Positions 1 to 9,790 of a stretch of DNA of 64,000 bases are shown piece by piece. Where the stretch lies: positions 5,580,001-5,644,000 of the forward strand of contig NZ_CP016428.1 in assembly GCF_001693385.1 (NCBI RefSeq), in the 5' to 3' direction. The notes below the pieces were generated by a model. It was not told where the DNA came from. It worked only from the letters and a program-made list of their open reading frames with translations, and made no database searches. This DNA is from Bradyrhizobium icense. Its GTDB lineage: Bacteria > Pseudomonadota > Alphaproteobacteria > Rhizobiales > Xanthobacteraceae. The translations under genes were made by a program, and so were the position numbers. Each line of letters begins with the position of its first letter. The stretch's first letter is position 1.

Positions 1-99
1 TTGCGGTGTGGCTCCAAATCAATCTTCATGCAAGTTACTTCAAAACGGGAGCTTGGAAGAGATCAGCGGTGCTAAACTTCAACCCACGATGTGGCGCTC

Positions 100-233
100 G
101 ACTGAGAAGCCGCACCGCCAATAGCGAGAGCCCGCCCAGCGCGAACAATTGGTCGTGTCACCCGCCCCACGCGAAACCCGGAAGCTCCGTCCGGAGCTGC
201 GCCAGCTTGGTCTCGATCTCGCCCTGCGGCGCC
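100..233 (-). pseudogene. relic of an NRPS carrier (T) domain
   Basis: Directly after the stop of the NRPS at 234-3620, the same strand still reads EAPQGEIETKLAQLR in frame, then the frame breaks. Further pieces resemble the usual linker and carrier-domain text (a remnant of the FALGGxSL serine motif and RLLSR). The phosphopantetheine attachment serine motif is no longer readable in one frame. A second copy of the same stretch lies at about 9165-9370. This shows that the NRPS once continued into a carrier domain and lost it by frameshifts and a stop, not by a clean gene end. Confidence 0.6.
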
Positions 234-3200
234 TCATAGCCGTCCCGTTGCATACGCCTCATTCTCCGGCGCCGACAGTGCCTTGCGATCGAGCTTGCCG
301 TTCGGCGTCAGCGGCAGCGCCGCAAGGCGCACAAACGCAGACGGCACCATGTAGTCCGGCAAGCGCGCACTTAAGTGCGTGCGCAGCGTCACGGCAAGTT
401 CAGGCCCTTCAGCTGCGTCGGCGTGCTCGGCAGCCGTAACGACATAGGCGACAAGACGCTTCTCGGCCGCACCCTCCCCTTGCGCCACCAGCACCGCGTC
501 GCGCACCGACGGATGCTCAGTGAGCCGTGCCACGATCTCACCGGGCTCGATCCGGAAGCCGCGGATCTTCACCTGGTCGTCGTTGCGGCCCAAAAGCTCC
601 AGATTGCCGTCCGGCAGATAGCGCGCGAGATCGCCGGTCCGGTACATCCGCGCCCCGATCTCGCCGCTGAACGGATCGGCCAAAAATCGCTCCGCCGTCA
701 GCTCGGGCCGATTTAAGTACCCGCGCGCAACTCCTGCGCCGCCAATGTAAAGCTCCCCCACGGCCCCAACCGGAACGAGTTCACCATGACTATCAAGCAG
801 GTAAATCTGCGTATTCGCGATCGGTCGGCCAATCGGAGGCAATTGCGGCCAACATGCTGGGTCAGCCGCGAGATGGTGCTCCGTAACAACGTGGGTTTCT
901 GTGGGCCCATACTGATGTATCAACCTCGCCCTCGGGTGCAATTCGAAGAACAACCTGAGCATTGGGGTGGCCCGCAATTGCTCACCCCCTGTATAGATCT
1001 CCCTCAGAAAGGGCAGCAGCACTCCCTCAGCGCCCCAGACCTCCGCAAAATGGTTCAACGCGACGAACGGGAGGAAAAGCCGCTCGATCGCTTCACCCCA
1101 CACAAATTCCAGCAAGGCGGAGAAGTCCGCACGGATCACTTCCTGCACGAGCACGAGCAGCCCGCCGTCCCTCCAGCAACTGAACAATTCCTGCAACGAC
1201 ACATCGAAGTTCAGGGTCGTGAACTGAAGTGTGCGTCGTTTGGGCGCGCCAACCTCCGCTGAGGAGTAGAGCAAATTCACAAGCGAGCCGTGAGACCTTT
1301 CAACGCCTTTGGGCGTGCCTGATGATCCCGAGGTGTAGATCACATTGGCGAGATGACGTGAGGTGAGGCCCAGCGCACGCACATCCGGATCCGACGCCGG
1401 CAGCTGCGCCCAGGCGGGCGTACCTGTCGCGAGATCCACCACCGTGATATCGACCAGCGCATCGGAGCCAAGCGCGGCGCGTCCCGCCGCATCGGCCAGC
1501 ACCAGCTGCGGCGCCGCATCTTCAAGAACCTGCCGCAGCCGCGCGGACGGATAAGCTCGATCGAGCGGCAGATACGCGCCCCCTGCCTTCAAGATCGCGA
1601 GCAGCCCCACCACCATCGCCACGCTGCGCTGAAGGCAGATCGCGACCGGCTGATCCGGCTTCACCCCGAGCGCGATCAGATGATGTGCGAGCCGGTTCGC
1701 GTGCGCATTGAGATCGCCATAGCTTAACTGCTCGCCCGCATAGGTCACCGCCATCGCATCCGGCGCCTGGCGCACCTGCGCCTCAAACAGCTCATGGATG
1801 CACCGCTCCGACGGATAGGGCGGGGCCGTCCGGTTCAGCTCCTCCAAGAGGTATGCGCGCTCCTCGGACGACAGCAGCTCAACCCGTGCGACCGGCTGCT
1901 GCGCATCGGCTATCACAGCACACAATAAGTTTTGCAAGTGCTGCGTCATACGGTCGATCTGCTTGGGCGCCAAGCGACTGGCATCAAAGTGCCACCGAAA
2001 GCTCCCATCCAGAGCGCAAACCTCAAAGGTTAGGAAATCACCTGAAAGGGCTGTCTCAGAATTCGGGCTTGAAGCCAAATCACCAGCGCCACAACAGCTA
2101 TTTGCGGTCACCGTCACGCCAATCGGCCAAGATCGGCGCGATTGTAGCGCCTCCGTGCCGCGCAACGTCGGAGAGCGCGCAATAAGATCCCGCGGAAAAC
2201 TATCGTGCTCCCTCAGATCAGCGCATTCGGCCGCGACCGCCCTGCGTACCTCTGCGAAATCATGACCGAGATTGATGGTAATTTGCATCGGCACGACAGA
2301 GGCGACAAGCACCTGCGCCGCCTTCACGCCGGCTCGCGATCCATTCGGTGCGGGAGTCCATCCCAATTGAAGCTCCGATTCTCCCGTGATGCGGGCGAGA
2401 TAGATCAGCCAAGCACTCAGCAAGTACTCAGTACGATCAACTGGCGACAACTCGGCCAAAGCACTTGTAATGAGCCAGGAACTCGACTGCCATCTGGGCG
2501 AAGCCGCAGTTTCCGAAGACGACAGAAAAGGAAGCTGCAATTTCTTGAACTGCTCTAGCCGCTGTCGCCAAAAATTCTCGCGAGGCGCCAACATTTCATG
2601 GGCAATAGTTATGCTCCGCGCCTCCTCATCGCTCAAAATCGGGAGGCGATCGCCTACATCCAGATCGGACTGCGTCGCGACCGCCCGCGCGTCTAGATCC
2701 TGACCATCCTGGCCGCCAAACCAAACATCAACATCTTCTGATCCTGTCGCCACACGCCAGTGGCTGAGGTGGATTTCCACCAGGGACCCTGCGGGAAGGC
2801 CGCAGCGTGCAGCAGATATCTCCAAGCGCCTGACTGCGATAACATCATCGCCTAGGTGCGCCTTGGGCAGACACAACGGATTGGAATGATGCGGCCCAAA
2901 GTCCAAGGCGCGTGTGACCGTTGAGAGATCTTGCGCGGATCGATTCCATCGCAGACAACCCGCAGCATCGGGGCGTCGACGCCTCGGAAAAACGGTTCCG
3001 TCCACTGCCGCCTGCGGACCAGCATGGAGCTCTCCATTCGTTAAGCCAACTAGAAGCTCGCGGAAGCCTTCGACAGCGGCTTCATGACATTTGAGGTTCA
3101 GGGCCAACGCCGTATCGGTTGGCGCAATAGAAACTTGGCGCTCAACCACCAACTCACCCGTATTAACCGCATCATCGATACGATGCCACGCGATGGCATA

Positions 3201-3620
3201 GTCGGTCTCCGCCCAAGGCATCGAATGAGCTCCCGCTCCCGGATATCGTGGCAAAGGACCGTCTTGGTAAATGAAAGCGCCTTGACGGACTCGGGCAAAC
3301 ACATCCGGTGGCAATATGAATGGATTTCCTACGGAAAATATCCACTCTACCGGGTCGGCATTCATCAACGCGGAGAGCTCTTCAACACTCTCTATGCACA
3401 AGATATTGGCGCGAGCGGCCCAATCCCGGAATATGGCGTCGGCACACAGGGCCGCGCAGACGACATGACCCATCTTACTTACTAGCTGAGCACACCTGAT
3501 AGCTAGCGTACCACTACCAACAAAGATGCTGGAGCGAATTGATGCGGCCGCTGGTAGTTGCCCATCCCAATTGCCCGGTTTGCAACCGTCTGCGAGCACC
3601 GAAGCAGACCAATGTGCCAT
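234..3620 (-). CDS. NRPS with formyltransferase-like, half-condensation and adenylation domains (truncated)
   Basis: Protein of 1128 residues. The N-terminus (about 25-215) has the fold signature of methionyl-tRNA formyltransferase-like domains (SVGNPFILPPDVF, GPLPRYPG). Residues about 220-590 match only the C-terminal half of a condensation domain and have no HHxxxDG. About 600-1115 is an adenylation domain with YTSGSSGTPKG (near 755), FDVSLQE, YGPTETHVV and a final [10 protein letters not shown]. The formyltransferase active site is altered: the position normally His before the DGPLPR motif is Gln (IYQDGPLPR), and the usual DTG Asp is Asn (VNTGELV), so formyl transfer is doubtful. The carrier domain is lost just downstream. 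GGAG lies 9 bases before the ATG. A NifA/sigma-54 promoter at 3914-4025 points at this gene with a leader of about 290 bases. Confidence 0.85.
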   Translation of the reverse strand: MAHWSASVLADGCKPGNWDGQLPAAASIRSSIFVGSGTLAIRCAQLVSKMGHVVCAALCADAIFRDWAARANILCIESVEELSALMNADPVEWIFSVGNPFILPPDVFARVRQGAFIYQDGPLPRYPGAGAHSMPWAETDYAIAWHRIDDAVNTGELVVERQVSIAPTDTALALNLKCHEAAVEGFRELLVGLTNGELHAGPQAAVDGTVFPRRRRPDAAGCLRWNRSAQDLSTVTRALDFGPHHSNPLCLPKAHLGDDVIAVRRLEISAARCGLPAGSLVEIHLSHWRVATGSEDVDVWFGGQDGQDLDARAVATQSDLDVGDRLPILSDEEARSITIAHEMLAPRENFWRQRLEQFKKLQLPFLSSSETAASPRWQSSSWLITSALAELSPVDRTEYLLSAWLIYLARITGESELQLGWTPAPNGSRAGVKAAQVLVASVVPMQITINLGHDFAEVRRAVAAECADLREHDSFPRDLIARSPTLRGTEALQSRRSWPIGVTVTANSCCGAGDLASSPNSETALSGDFLTFEVCALDGSFRWHFDASRLAPKQIDRMTQHLQNLLCAVIADAQQPVARVELLSSEERAYLLEELNRTAPPYPSERCIHELFEAQVRQAPDAMAVTYAGEQLSYGDLNAHANRLAHHLIALGVKPDQPVAICLQRSVAMVVGLLAILKAGGAYLPLDRAYPSARLRQVLEDAAPQLVLADAAGRAALGSDALVDITVVDLATGTPAWAQLPASDPDVRALGLTSRHLANVIYTSGSSGTPKGVERSHGSLVNLLYSSAEVGAPKRRTLQFTTLNFDVSLQELFSCWRDGGLLVLVQEVIRADFSALLEFVWGEAIERLFLPFVALNHFAEVWGAEGVLLPFLREIYTGGEQLRATPMLRLFFELHPRARLIHQYGPTETHVVTEHHLAADPACWPQLPPIGRPIANTQIYLLDSHGELVPVGAVGELYIGGAGVARGYLNRPELTAERFLADPFSGEIGARMYRTGDLARYLPDGNLELLGRNDDQVKIRGFRIEPGEIVARLTEHPSVRDAVLVAQGEGAAEKRLVAYVVTAAEHADAAEGPELAVTLRTHLSARLPDYMVPSAFVRLAALPLTPNGKLDRKALSAPENEAYATGRL

Positions 3621-3913
3621 GTTCAGCTACTCCATGCTGTAGGTTGGGAGTTCTCGGCCCTATGCGCCGCACCACATCGTGACTTAATCCGGTCACACTG
3701 GTTTGCAAGAACGGCCAGTGTTGAGATGTATCCAGCGCGATCAACGACAGCGGCACCCGTGATGGAAACGTCAAAGCTTCACTTGATGAAGCCGCGTCAA
3801 CAGTGCAGCCCCCCATGGCGTAGATTTGGATCAGTCGAGCACGCTTCATCTGTCTTTGTAAGCGGGCAGCTGCGGGACCGCCATGATCGCAACAGATCCT
3901 TCACCGTCTCCCA

Positions 3914-3928
3914 GCAATCGGCGTGCCA
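3914..3928 (-). promoter_or_regulatory. sigma-54 (-24/-12) promoter of the formyltransferase-NRPS
   Basis: On the minus strand this reads TGGCACGCCGATTGC, an exact TGGCACG-N4-TTGC sigma-54 element with GG and GC separated by 10 bases. A NifA-type upstream site lies 82 bases further upstream at 4010-4025. The first gene downstream is the NRPS starting at 3620. Confidence 0.8.
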
Positions 3929-4009
3929 CCCAAAACATTGAGCAGGTCCTGCTTGAAAAGGAACAAATCCATGCACTTCGCTCCGAGGCGGAGAATACTT
4001 AAGCATTAG

Positions 4010-4025
4010 TGTCGAGTTGCGGACA
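4010..4025 (-). promoter_or_regulatory. NifA upstream activator site (TGT-N10-ACA)
   Basis: TGTCGAGTTGCGGACA is an exact TGT-N10-ACA. It sits at the spacing expected for a NifA site relative to the sigma-54 element at 3914-3928. One such site alone is expected by chance every few kilobases; the pairing with the promoter is what supports it. Confidence 0.7.
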
Positions 4026-4422
4026 TAACGTCCTCAACTGGACATGACTGAACACGACAATAGAGGTCGTCAAATGACGAAGGTGACCTCTTGAGCAAAC
4101 TTGCACGTCTGCTTAAGGATGATGCCCAAAGGATGACGAGGTCCCCTGGCTTTAACTTGACGACAATCTTGTCTTTGAAAAGTTTCTCGTAATCAGCGCC
4201 TAAACACCACGCCGCTCAAAGTCCTTGCACAAAATCGCCAGGCGGAATCTTGAGTAATCCGCGCTGTCCTGAAATAATCGTACAAAAATCGAAAGCAGCT
4301 TTGGTCAACACCACCGATATTATCCCAGAGGGCATTCACATCGCGCTTGAGGATGAGCGAATAACTTCTTTTCGCTTTGGTCATAACACTCGCCAGCAAA
4401 AGGCTCCGAATCTCCGATTGTC
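4026..4422. other. no gene recognised
   Basis: Between the NifA site and the start of the large duplication I see no ORF with recognisable motifs or a convincing ribosome site on either strand. Confidence 0.5.
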
Positions 4423-4564
4423 CTTCCGACATTCGCCCTTTTCCCGCTTTAGAGACACTCTTCTTCAGACAACCCTACACCTTCGCGGTGAATATCGACG
4501 TAATGCCCGGGGGGCAGACCGGCGCGATGCCAATCAGCTGCAGCCAAGGTAAATAGCGCTAAGG

Positions 4565-5687
4565 CTACGGGGATGCGGCCAGCCATGCTTTAGTCTGGCC
4601 TGCCGCCGAGATCTGACCGAACTCGATGGCCTGCCGCTCGAACAGCGCGCGATAGACGCCGCCCGGCCACGCGATCAGCGCGGCGTGGGTGCCCTGCTCG
4701 ACGATCTCGCCGTGGTCAAACACCAGGATGCGATCGAGGCTGCGCACCGTCGACAGCCGATGTGCGATCACGATCGAGGTGCGCCCCCTCATCAGCCGCT
4801 CCATCGCCTGCTGGATCAGCGCCTCCGATTCCGAATCGAGGCTGGAGGTCTTCCCGGAGCCGGAACGGCCGACTAGGCCGATGCGCTCGCCGGCGCGCGA
4901 GTCCGCCAGCGTGCTGCCGATCTTGGTGTCCCAGGCGTTAGAGACGCGCGCCGCCGGCGCGATGTAGCCGATCGTGAATGCCATCGTCATCGCGACATAG
5001 ATCACCGCGCCGAGGCCGATCACGCCGCCCAGCACGGCAATGCAGACCGAGCAGGATCATCGAGCCTAGGAGCACCGTCAGCGACGGCAACAATGCCATC
5101 AGGATCGTGTTGTTGAGCAGGTCGAGCGCCGACATGCCGCGCGTGATCTTGCGCACGGTCGAGCCGGCGAAAGAGTTGGCGTGCCAGTCAGTCGAGAACC
5201 GCTGCACCCGCATGAAGGCCTCGCGCGCCACATCCGACTTCGTCTTTAGCGTGAACGGCACGATCGCCTGCAAGCCTGTAAACCGCAATATGATCGAGAG
5301 CAGGCCAAGCGCGAGGATGCCGCCGAACGCGACGAACGCCGAATGTCGCGCAGCCTGGTCGGACGGACCTGATGTCAGCGCGTCCACCAAATGGCCGGAG
5401 TAGACCGGCATGAACAGGTCGGCCACCGTTGCCCCTAAGAAGCCGACGAGGACGATCGCGACGCGGACGGGCTGCTTCAGCCGGTGGCGGAACACGAACG
5501 GGATCACCACGCTGATCGCGGCGGGTCGTTTGTCGTCTTGAACGGTCATGGCGTCAGCGGTTTCTGCCGCACCCGACATAAGAGCCTTTCGATCCAGACG
5601 CGATGTGCCCAATGCTTGGCGCTTGGCGTCGGAGGCGACGCAATAATGCCCGGATTCTAGGAGCTGCGATCGAAATCTTTTGCCCAT
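4565..5687 (-). pseudogene. ABC exporter, deleted and frameshifted copy
   Basis: The gene begins at ATG 5687 behind GAGGGGGTGAA. It encodes the same membrane domain as the exporter at 13121-14959 (RVAIVLVGFLGATVADLF and LVDALTSGPSDQAARH are shared). The frame shifts near 5035. The ATPase part then jumps from the Walker A text GRSGSGKT directly to [11 protein letters not shown], so the Q-loop, the LSGGE signature and Walker B are all missing. The end (H-loop IVIAHRLST and C-terminus) remains. This cannot make a working transporter. Its N-terminal leader is in frame here, whereas in the intact copy the equivalent leader carries a frameshift. Confidence 0.85.
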
Positions 5688-5723
5688 TTCACCCCCTCTT
5701 TGCGTAAGCGTAGCTGAAGCGGT

Positions 5724-5834
5724 TCAAGCTTTGAGAGTTCCACAGCATGAGAGCATCGATCTGAGACATCGGCCAGCCTGCGCGATCTGTTCGAGAGTTT
5801 GTGTGTGCCATGCATGCGGAGCGACGTCATTCAT
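5724..5834 (-). CDS. 36-residue small ORF, copy 1
   Basis: Starts MNDVAPHAW and ends CLRSMLSCCGTLKA. The DNA is identical, base for base, to the ORF at 15135-15245, although the exporter gene just downstream has diverged clearly between the two copies. No family is recognised. Translation is not proven, because other frames through this block are also open. Confidence 0.35.
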   Translation of the reverse strand: MNDVAPHAWHTQTLEQIAQAGRCLRSMLSCCGTLKA

Positions 5835-6139
5835 CTTCGCCGGTCTGCAGAAGCGGCGATGGCCGCCTAGGTCCGGCCGCCGCCATGGCTGTGCGAAGGG
5901 TGCATTTTGATAACGAAGGAGTCGTTCAGCATTTTCGTGTAGATCGTTAAGACCGTCAGAGTGTTTGCGTCATGGGATCGCGGCGCGGCTTCACCTGGAA
6001 GCTCACGTCCGCCCCGATCCGGCCGGAGGTCATTTTGAACCTCCAACCTGCCGCAAACGATCGAGCGCTGTGCTCGATGGTCTTTAGTTGCCACTGGCGC
6101 GCCGGAGAAATAGACGAATTGGCCAATGAGCAATTCCGA

Positions 6140-6240
6140 CTACGACGCTTTTTCATGTTTTTTCTTCCGGCGCCTGCGCTTTGACTCTTTCGGAGACCCG
6201 TCCTGCGGAGTCGCCCTAAGAGCTCCGTAGCAAGCCTTCT
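6140..6240 (-). pseudogene. 3' remnant of the TlpA-like gene
   Basis: The reading EKACYGALRATPQDG followed by a Lys/Arg-rich end corresponds to the last 30 or so residues of the intact gene at 15562-16722 (EKACYGALCATPQDG). The rest of the gene is absent in this copy, so it marks the break point of the duplication. Confidence 0.75.
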
Positions 6241-6249
6241 CACACGCCA

Positions 6250-7060
6250 TCAAGATTGAGGGCCGGACTCCATGAAACCTGCGGTCATCCGCAGACTGGC
6301 CGTGTTGCATGACCCGGCTCGAAAGGAGGTAAACTAGCTTCATTTGGCGAGCCGAAAGCGCCAGACCGTCAACTATAGAAGCGTTTACGGAACTTAACGC
6401 AAATTTCTGAGTATCAAGAAGGACGTTGTCTTCGAGATGTTGTCCAAGGCCGCGTTGCGCATTTTCTGTGAGTGTTCACGCGGTTTTACTGATGCGCAAC
6501 AACCATACGAGTAGCACCGCCGTTGCAAACACCGGTTGAGAAACTGCCGCGATCACAGGTACCCAAGCGCGCTCAATCTCTGTGAAGACGTGAATAGGCT
6601 GAGTTGCCTGGCCGCCGCACGCGCCCAAGAATGTCACAGGCGTGGCAGACGCGATGGTCCGGGCAAAATGGCGGCGTTTACCCAGGTCAGAACGCGGAAC
6701 GTCGACGCTCTGAGAGAGCTTGCGGTTCGCATCAAATGAATGAGGCCCGCAGAAATTTGCTACGTGTGAGGATCGCACGGCCGTGGCAACAATAATCGGC
6801 ATCATAGCCCTACTTCTTTGTCGCGATCGCGCGAACCCGACAAAGCGTCGCGGCCATTCCAGTTAGCACGATGGCCTAGCCGACTTGAATAGTTTGAGAT
6901 CTTCAGATGGCGCAGGCGCCGCTTTGAAACCGCAGCAATAAGTACTCGAGCTCGAGTTCACAATTGTGATGACCGGTCGTTGGCGATGAATTGGAGTGAG
7001 AATTGATCAACCCCCCCAACTACTCCGCCGGAGAACTGTTTGCGTTACCAATCGCGAGTC
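6250..7060. other. no supported gene; one weak minus-strand ORF
   Basis: A minus-strand ORF at 6476-6805 (109 codons, starting MMPIIVATAV behind TAGGGCT, with a hydrophobic C-terminal stretch PVFATAVLLVWLL) is the only candidate. It has no recognisable family and its middle looks non-coding. The rest shows nothing that I can name. Confidence 0.3.
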
Positions 7061-7065
7061 GTTCC

Positions 7066-7272
7066 GGCAACCCCAGGCGCTGCACCGGAGCTTACGCAAG
7101 ATCATCAAGACCCGCGGCGGCAGCTTCCCGACGACGAGCCGGCACTGAAGTTGCTATATCTCGCCATCAAGAATGCCGGCATTCATTGGCGCCGGCCGAT
7201 TGAAAGGAACCGCCGCAATGGGGCAGTTTGCCATCCAGTTCAGTGCGCGCTTTGCGGGGTCGCCGCGCTGAC
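7066..7272 (+). pseudogene. IS256-family transposase, C-terminal fragment
   Basis: Pieces in successive frames read LRKIIKTRG, then DEPALKLLYLAIKNAG followed by IHWRRP, then AAMGQFAIQFSARFAG and a stop. Together they give the standard C-terminal end of IS256-type transposases (EAALKLxYLAxxN...W...MxQFAI). At least two frameshifts separate the pieces and the catalytic part is absent. Confidence 0.8.
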
Positions 7273-7419
7273 CGCCCTTCACAGAGGCCTCTTACACGAA
7301 AAGTCGGACACTCCTCCGACGGACTGGCGCCCGATCTTGCCGCCGCGCAGCAACGATTCTGGCTGAGCGCACACTGCATCGCGCAACTATGAGGGCGATG
7401 ATGTTCCAGGCCCGGCACT

Positions 7420-7617
7420 TACCAGCGCAGGCTTACGACTTTCGGCCATGCATTTGGAGCACAAATGCTGTAGACTTCCCCGGTCGTCATCATCGCCCAG
7501 ACGATCCGAGCCAACTTGTTCGCAACGGCGATAGCGGCGACCATGGGGCGACTCCGTTCAAGCAGAGCTTCGATCCAGCCGCCTCCGATCCGGGAGCGTG
7601 CCTTTGGGTACGATGAC
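7420..7617 (-). pseudogene. IS110-family transposase, C-terminal fragment
   Basis: The minus strand reads ALLERSRPMVAAIAVANKLA followed by RIVWAMMTTGEVY, the typical C-terminal text of IS110/IS1111 transposases (RPxxVAAVALANKxARIxWA). There is no upstream catalytic part, so it is a remnant. It borders the IS701 element. Confidence 0.75.
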
Positions 7618-7697
7618 GTAATTGCCGTCGGCGTCCGTGGCCCAAAAGGCCCGTTATCATGACGCCCTCACCCAATCGTGTGAGTCGGAGGGGCTAA

Positions 7698-9151
7698 CAC
7701 TACTTTGGCAGATTTATACACTCCGTTGCCTTTCGGCGATTTGTCTTCTGCAGTAGGGGCATCGCTGCGGTCGTGGTCGAACGATGAGTTCGACGATGGC
7801 GTGGCGTACGGCCGGCAGGCTCGGCTGAGGCGGTGGACCGTTGATTCTTTTTTTCCCGCCCCGCTTGTGCGAGACGGCGGTGCTGGAGGAATGCGTAAGC
7901 GATCATAGTCATGAGAGCGTGTCGATGGAGGCCTTGCCAGGATCGTCCTTCGAAGTGATCGAGCCCGAGTTCCTCTTTCAACTGCTGATGGGCCTGTTCG
8001 CAAATCCATCGCGCTTTGATCGTGGCGGCTAACGTGCGCAGATCCGTCTTGGCTGGCAGATTGGCGAGGTAATACTTCTTCTCTCCCGACATTCTGTGTT
8101 CACCGATGAGCCACGCTTCGTCTCCTGGAAGGTGCTGCTGGCCTTTGTCCTTGATGCGCTGCGGAGGTCCGTCGGCGGTCCGCACGCGAACTGCGGCGAA
8201 GCGAGCTTCCAGCTTTCCCTTGGTCCCGTTTCGCCAACTCACGTTTTGCCACTTGGCATCGGCCAGCATGTCTTCGGCCGGCATCGACAGGATATCCGGA
8301 ATGTGCCGCTTGCGGGGACGGCCCCGATTGGCAACCGGCCAGATCAGCTTGACGGCGACCGGGTACACCTTGAGGTGACGAGGGATGCCAACGGCCCAGG
8401 CAATGCCGCGTGTCGTGAGCCCCTGACGGAACGGCGCACTGAGGCCGTAACCGGCATCCGCCAGCACACAGCCGAAGCGAACGCCGGCTGCGATCGCCTG
8501 ATCGATCTCAGCCAGCGCGATCTCTGGCTTGGTCCGTGCGGCGCGATGCTCGACGGGAACACCAGCACGCTTCAAACGTGCCGCATCGCTCGTCCAGCTC
8601 TCGGGAAGGAAGAGACGCAATGCCACCATGACCGGCACTTCACCCCGCGCAAGCGTCAGCGATACCAACGTTTGGCAATTGGCTGTCTTGCCGAGAGACG
8701 AGGCGTATTGCGCAGCGACACCAACCGAACGATCGCCCTTCTTCGGCAACGCGGTGTCGTCGACGACCAGCACCGCATCCTTGCCGCCGACGAGTCGGTC
8801 GGCCTGAATGAGCAACTCCGACTCCAATGGCGCCGCATCCCAGACGCCATCAGCGATGAAATGGTGCAACTGGTCATAGTCGCCCGGCGACAGCCGCGCC
8901 GCCATCGGCTGCACGCTCTTGCGATCGCCCGGTCCAATCAGCCCCGAAACATACAGCGGACACATCCGCCGTCGCGCCTTATGCCCTAAACGATCCAGGA
9001 ATGGCTTAAGCCAGCGTCCAAGCTCGCCTTCCCACTTCGACGCCGTGTCCACCATGGTCGGCCCTCCAATGCCGACCACCCATGAATCACTGAAAATCCG
9101 ATTCGGGAATCCAGTCTCGCCGAACAATCGCTAAAATCTGCCAAAGTAGTG
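7698..9151 (-). mobile_element. IS701-family insertion sequence, complete
   Basis: The ends carry an 18-bp perfect inverted repeat, CACTACTTTGGCAGATTT at 7698-7715 and its complement at 9134-9151. Each end is flanked by CTAA (7694-7697 and 9152-9155), a 4-bp target duplication of the YTAR type that is characteristic of IS701. One transposase gene fills the element. The intact ends, target duplication and open transposase indicate a recent insertion into the decayed NRPS/IS debris. Confidence 0.9.
7700..9127 (-). CDS. IS701-family transposase
   Basis: The protein is 475 residues from the first possible start; a more conventional start is the ATG at 9055 (MVDTASKWEGEL), giving about 451. It is a DDE transposase of the IS701 type: VLVVDDTALPKKG carries the first catalytic Asp region, FGCVLADAGYG the second, and ARWICEQAHQQLKEELGLDH the Glu region. 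It excises and inserts the element by cutting at the terminal inverted repeats. The C-terminal end reads into the left inverted repeat and is basic. No frameshift is seen, so it may be active. Confidence 0.9.
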   Translation of the reverse strand: MFGETGFPNRIFSDSWVVGIGGPTMVDTASKWEGELGRWLKPFLDRLGHKARRRMCPLYVSGLIGPGDRKSVQPMAARLSPGDYDQLHHFIADGVWDAAPLESELLIQADRLVGGKDAVLVVDDTALPKKGDRSVGVAAQYASSLGKTANCQTLVSLTLARGEVPVMVALRLFLPESWTSDAARLKRAGVPVEHRAARTKPEIALAEIDQAIAAGVRFGCVLADAGYGLSAPFRQGLTTRGIAWAVGIPRHLKVYPVAVKLIWPVANRGRPRKRHIPDILSMPAEDMLADAKWQNVSWRNGTKGKLEARFAAVRVRTADGPPQRIKDKGQQHLPGDEAWLIGEHRMSGEKKYYLANLPAKTDLRTLAATIKARWICEQAHQQLKEELGLDHFEGRSWQGLHRHALMTMIAYAFLQHRRLAQAGREKKNQRSTASAEPAGRTPRHRRTHRSTTTAAMPLLQKTNRRKATECINLPK

Positions 9152-9164
9152 CTAAGCCGTAGGA

Positions 9165-9790
9165 CCAAATCAATCTTCGATGCAAGTTCCTTCAAACGGG
9201 AGCTTGGAAGAGATCAGCGGTGCTAAACTTCAACCTGCGATGTAGCGCTCGACTGAGAAGCCGCACCGCGATTAGCGAGTGCCCGCCCAGTGCGAACAAT
9301 TGGTCGTGCCGCCCGACCCGCGCGAGACCCAGAAGCTTCGGAACTGCGCCAGCGCGGTCTCAATCTCGCCCTGCGCCTCATAGCCGCCCCGTTGCATACG
9401 CCTCATTCTCCGGCGCCGGCAGTGCCTTGCGATCGAGCTTGCCGTTCGGCGTCGGCAGCGCCGCAAGCGCGCAAACGCAAACGGCACCATGTACTCCGGC
9501 AAGCTCGCACGCTTCTCGGCCGCACTCTCTCCTTGCGCCACCACCACTGCGTCGCGCACCGACCGGTGCTCAGCAAGCCGCGCCACGATCTCACCGGGCT
9601 CGATCCGGAAGCCGCGGATCTTCACCTGGTCGTCGTTGCGGCCCAAAAACTCCAGATTGCCGTCCGGCAGATAGCCCGCCAGATCGTCGGTCCGGTACAT
9701 CCGCGCCCCGAACCTCGCCGCTGAACGGATCTTCCAAAAACCGCTCCGCCGTCAGCTTGGGACGGTTCAGATAGCCTTCCAGACGGGCGC
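9165..9790 (-). pseudogene. second, decayed copy of the NRPS 3' end
   Basis: This is nearly the same DNA as 1-720. It reads [20 protein letters not shown], then (after a frameshift) [20 protein letters not shown] and [20 protein letters not shown], then the junction [13 protein letters not shown]. About 35 residues present in the other copy between these two parts are deleted. The carrier-domain remnant downstream is also broken. It is a non-functional duplicate of the adenylation-domain C-terminus. Confidence 0.85.

Larger units (their letters stand above)
4423..6240. repeat. segmental duplication, copy 1 (partner 12985-15655)
   Basis: The stretch starting TTCCGACATTCGCCCTTTTC near 4424 recurs near 12987, and the two regions stay collinear up to GTAGCAAGCCTTCTCAC at about 6230 and 15650. 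They cover the ABC exporter, the small-ORF block and the 3' end of the TlpA-like gene. Copy 1 is shorter because it lost an internal part of the exporter's ATPase domain and all but the last residues of the TlpA-like gene. Confidence 0.9.

Noticed and set aside
3514..3849. 111-codon minus-strand ORF in the NRPS leader
   Set aside because: It starts behind a poor ribosome site, runs into the NRPS in another frame and has no recognisable domain; a short leader peptide cannot be excluded but is not supported.
3797..4006. 69-codon minus-strand ORF overlapping the NRPS promoter
   Set aside because: It spans the sigma-54 element itself, so it cannot be expressed from it, and has no ribosome site.
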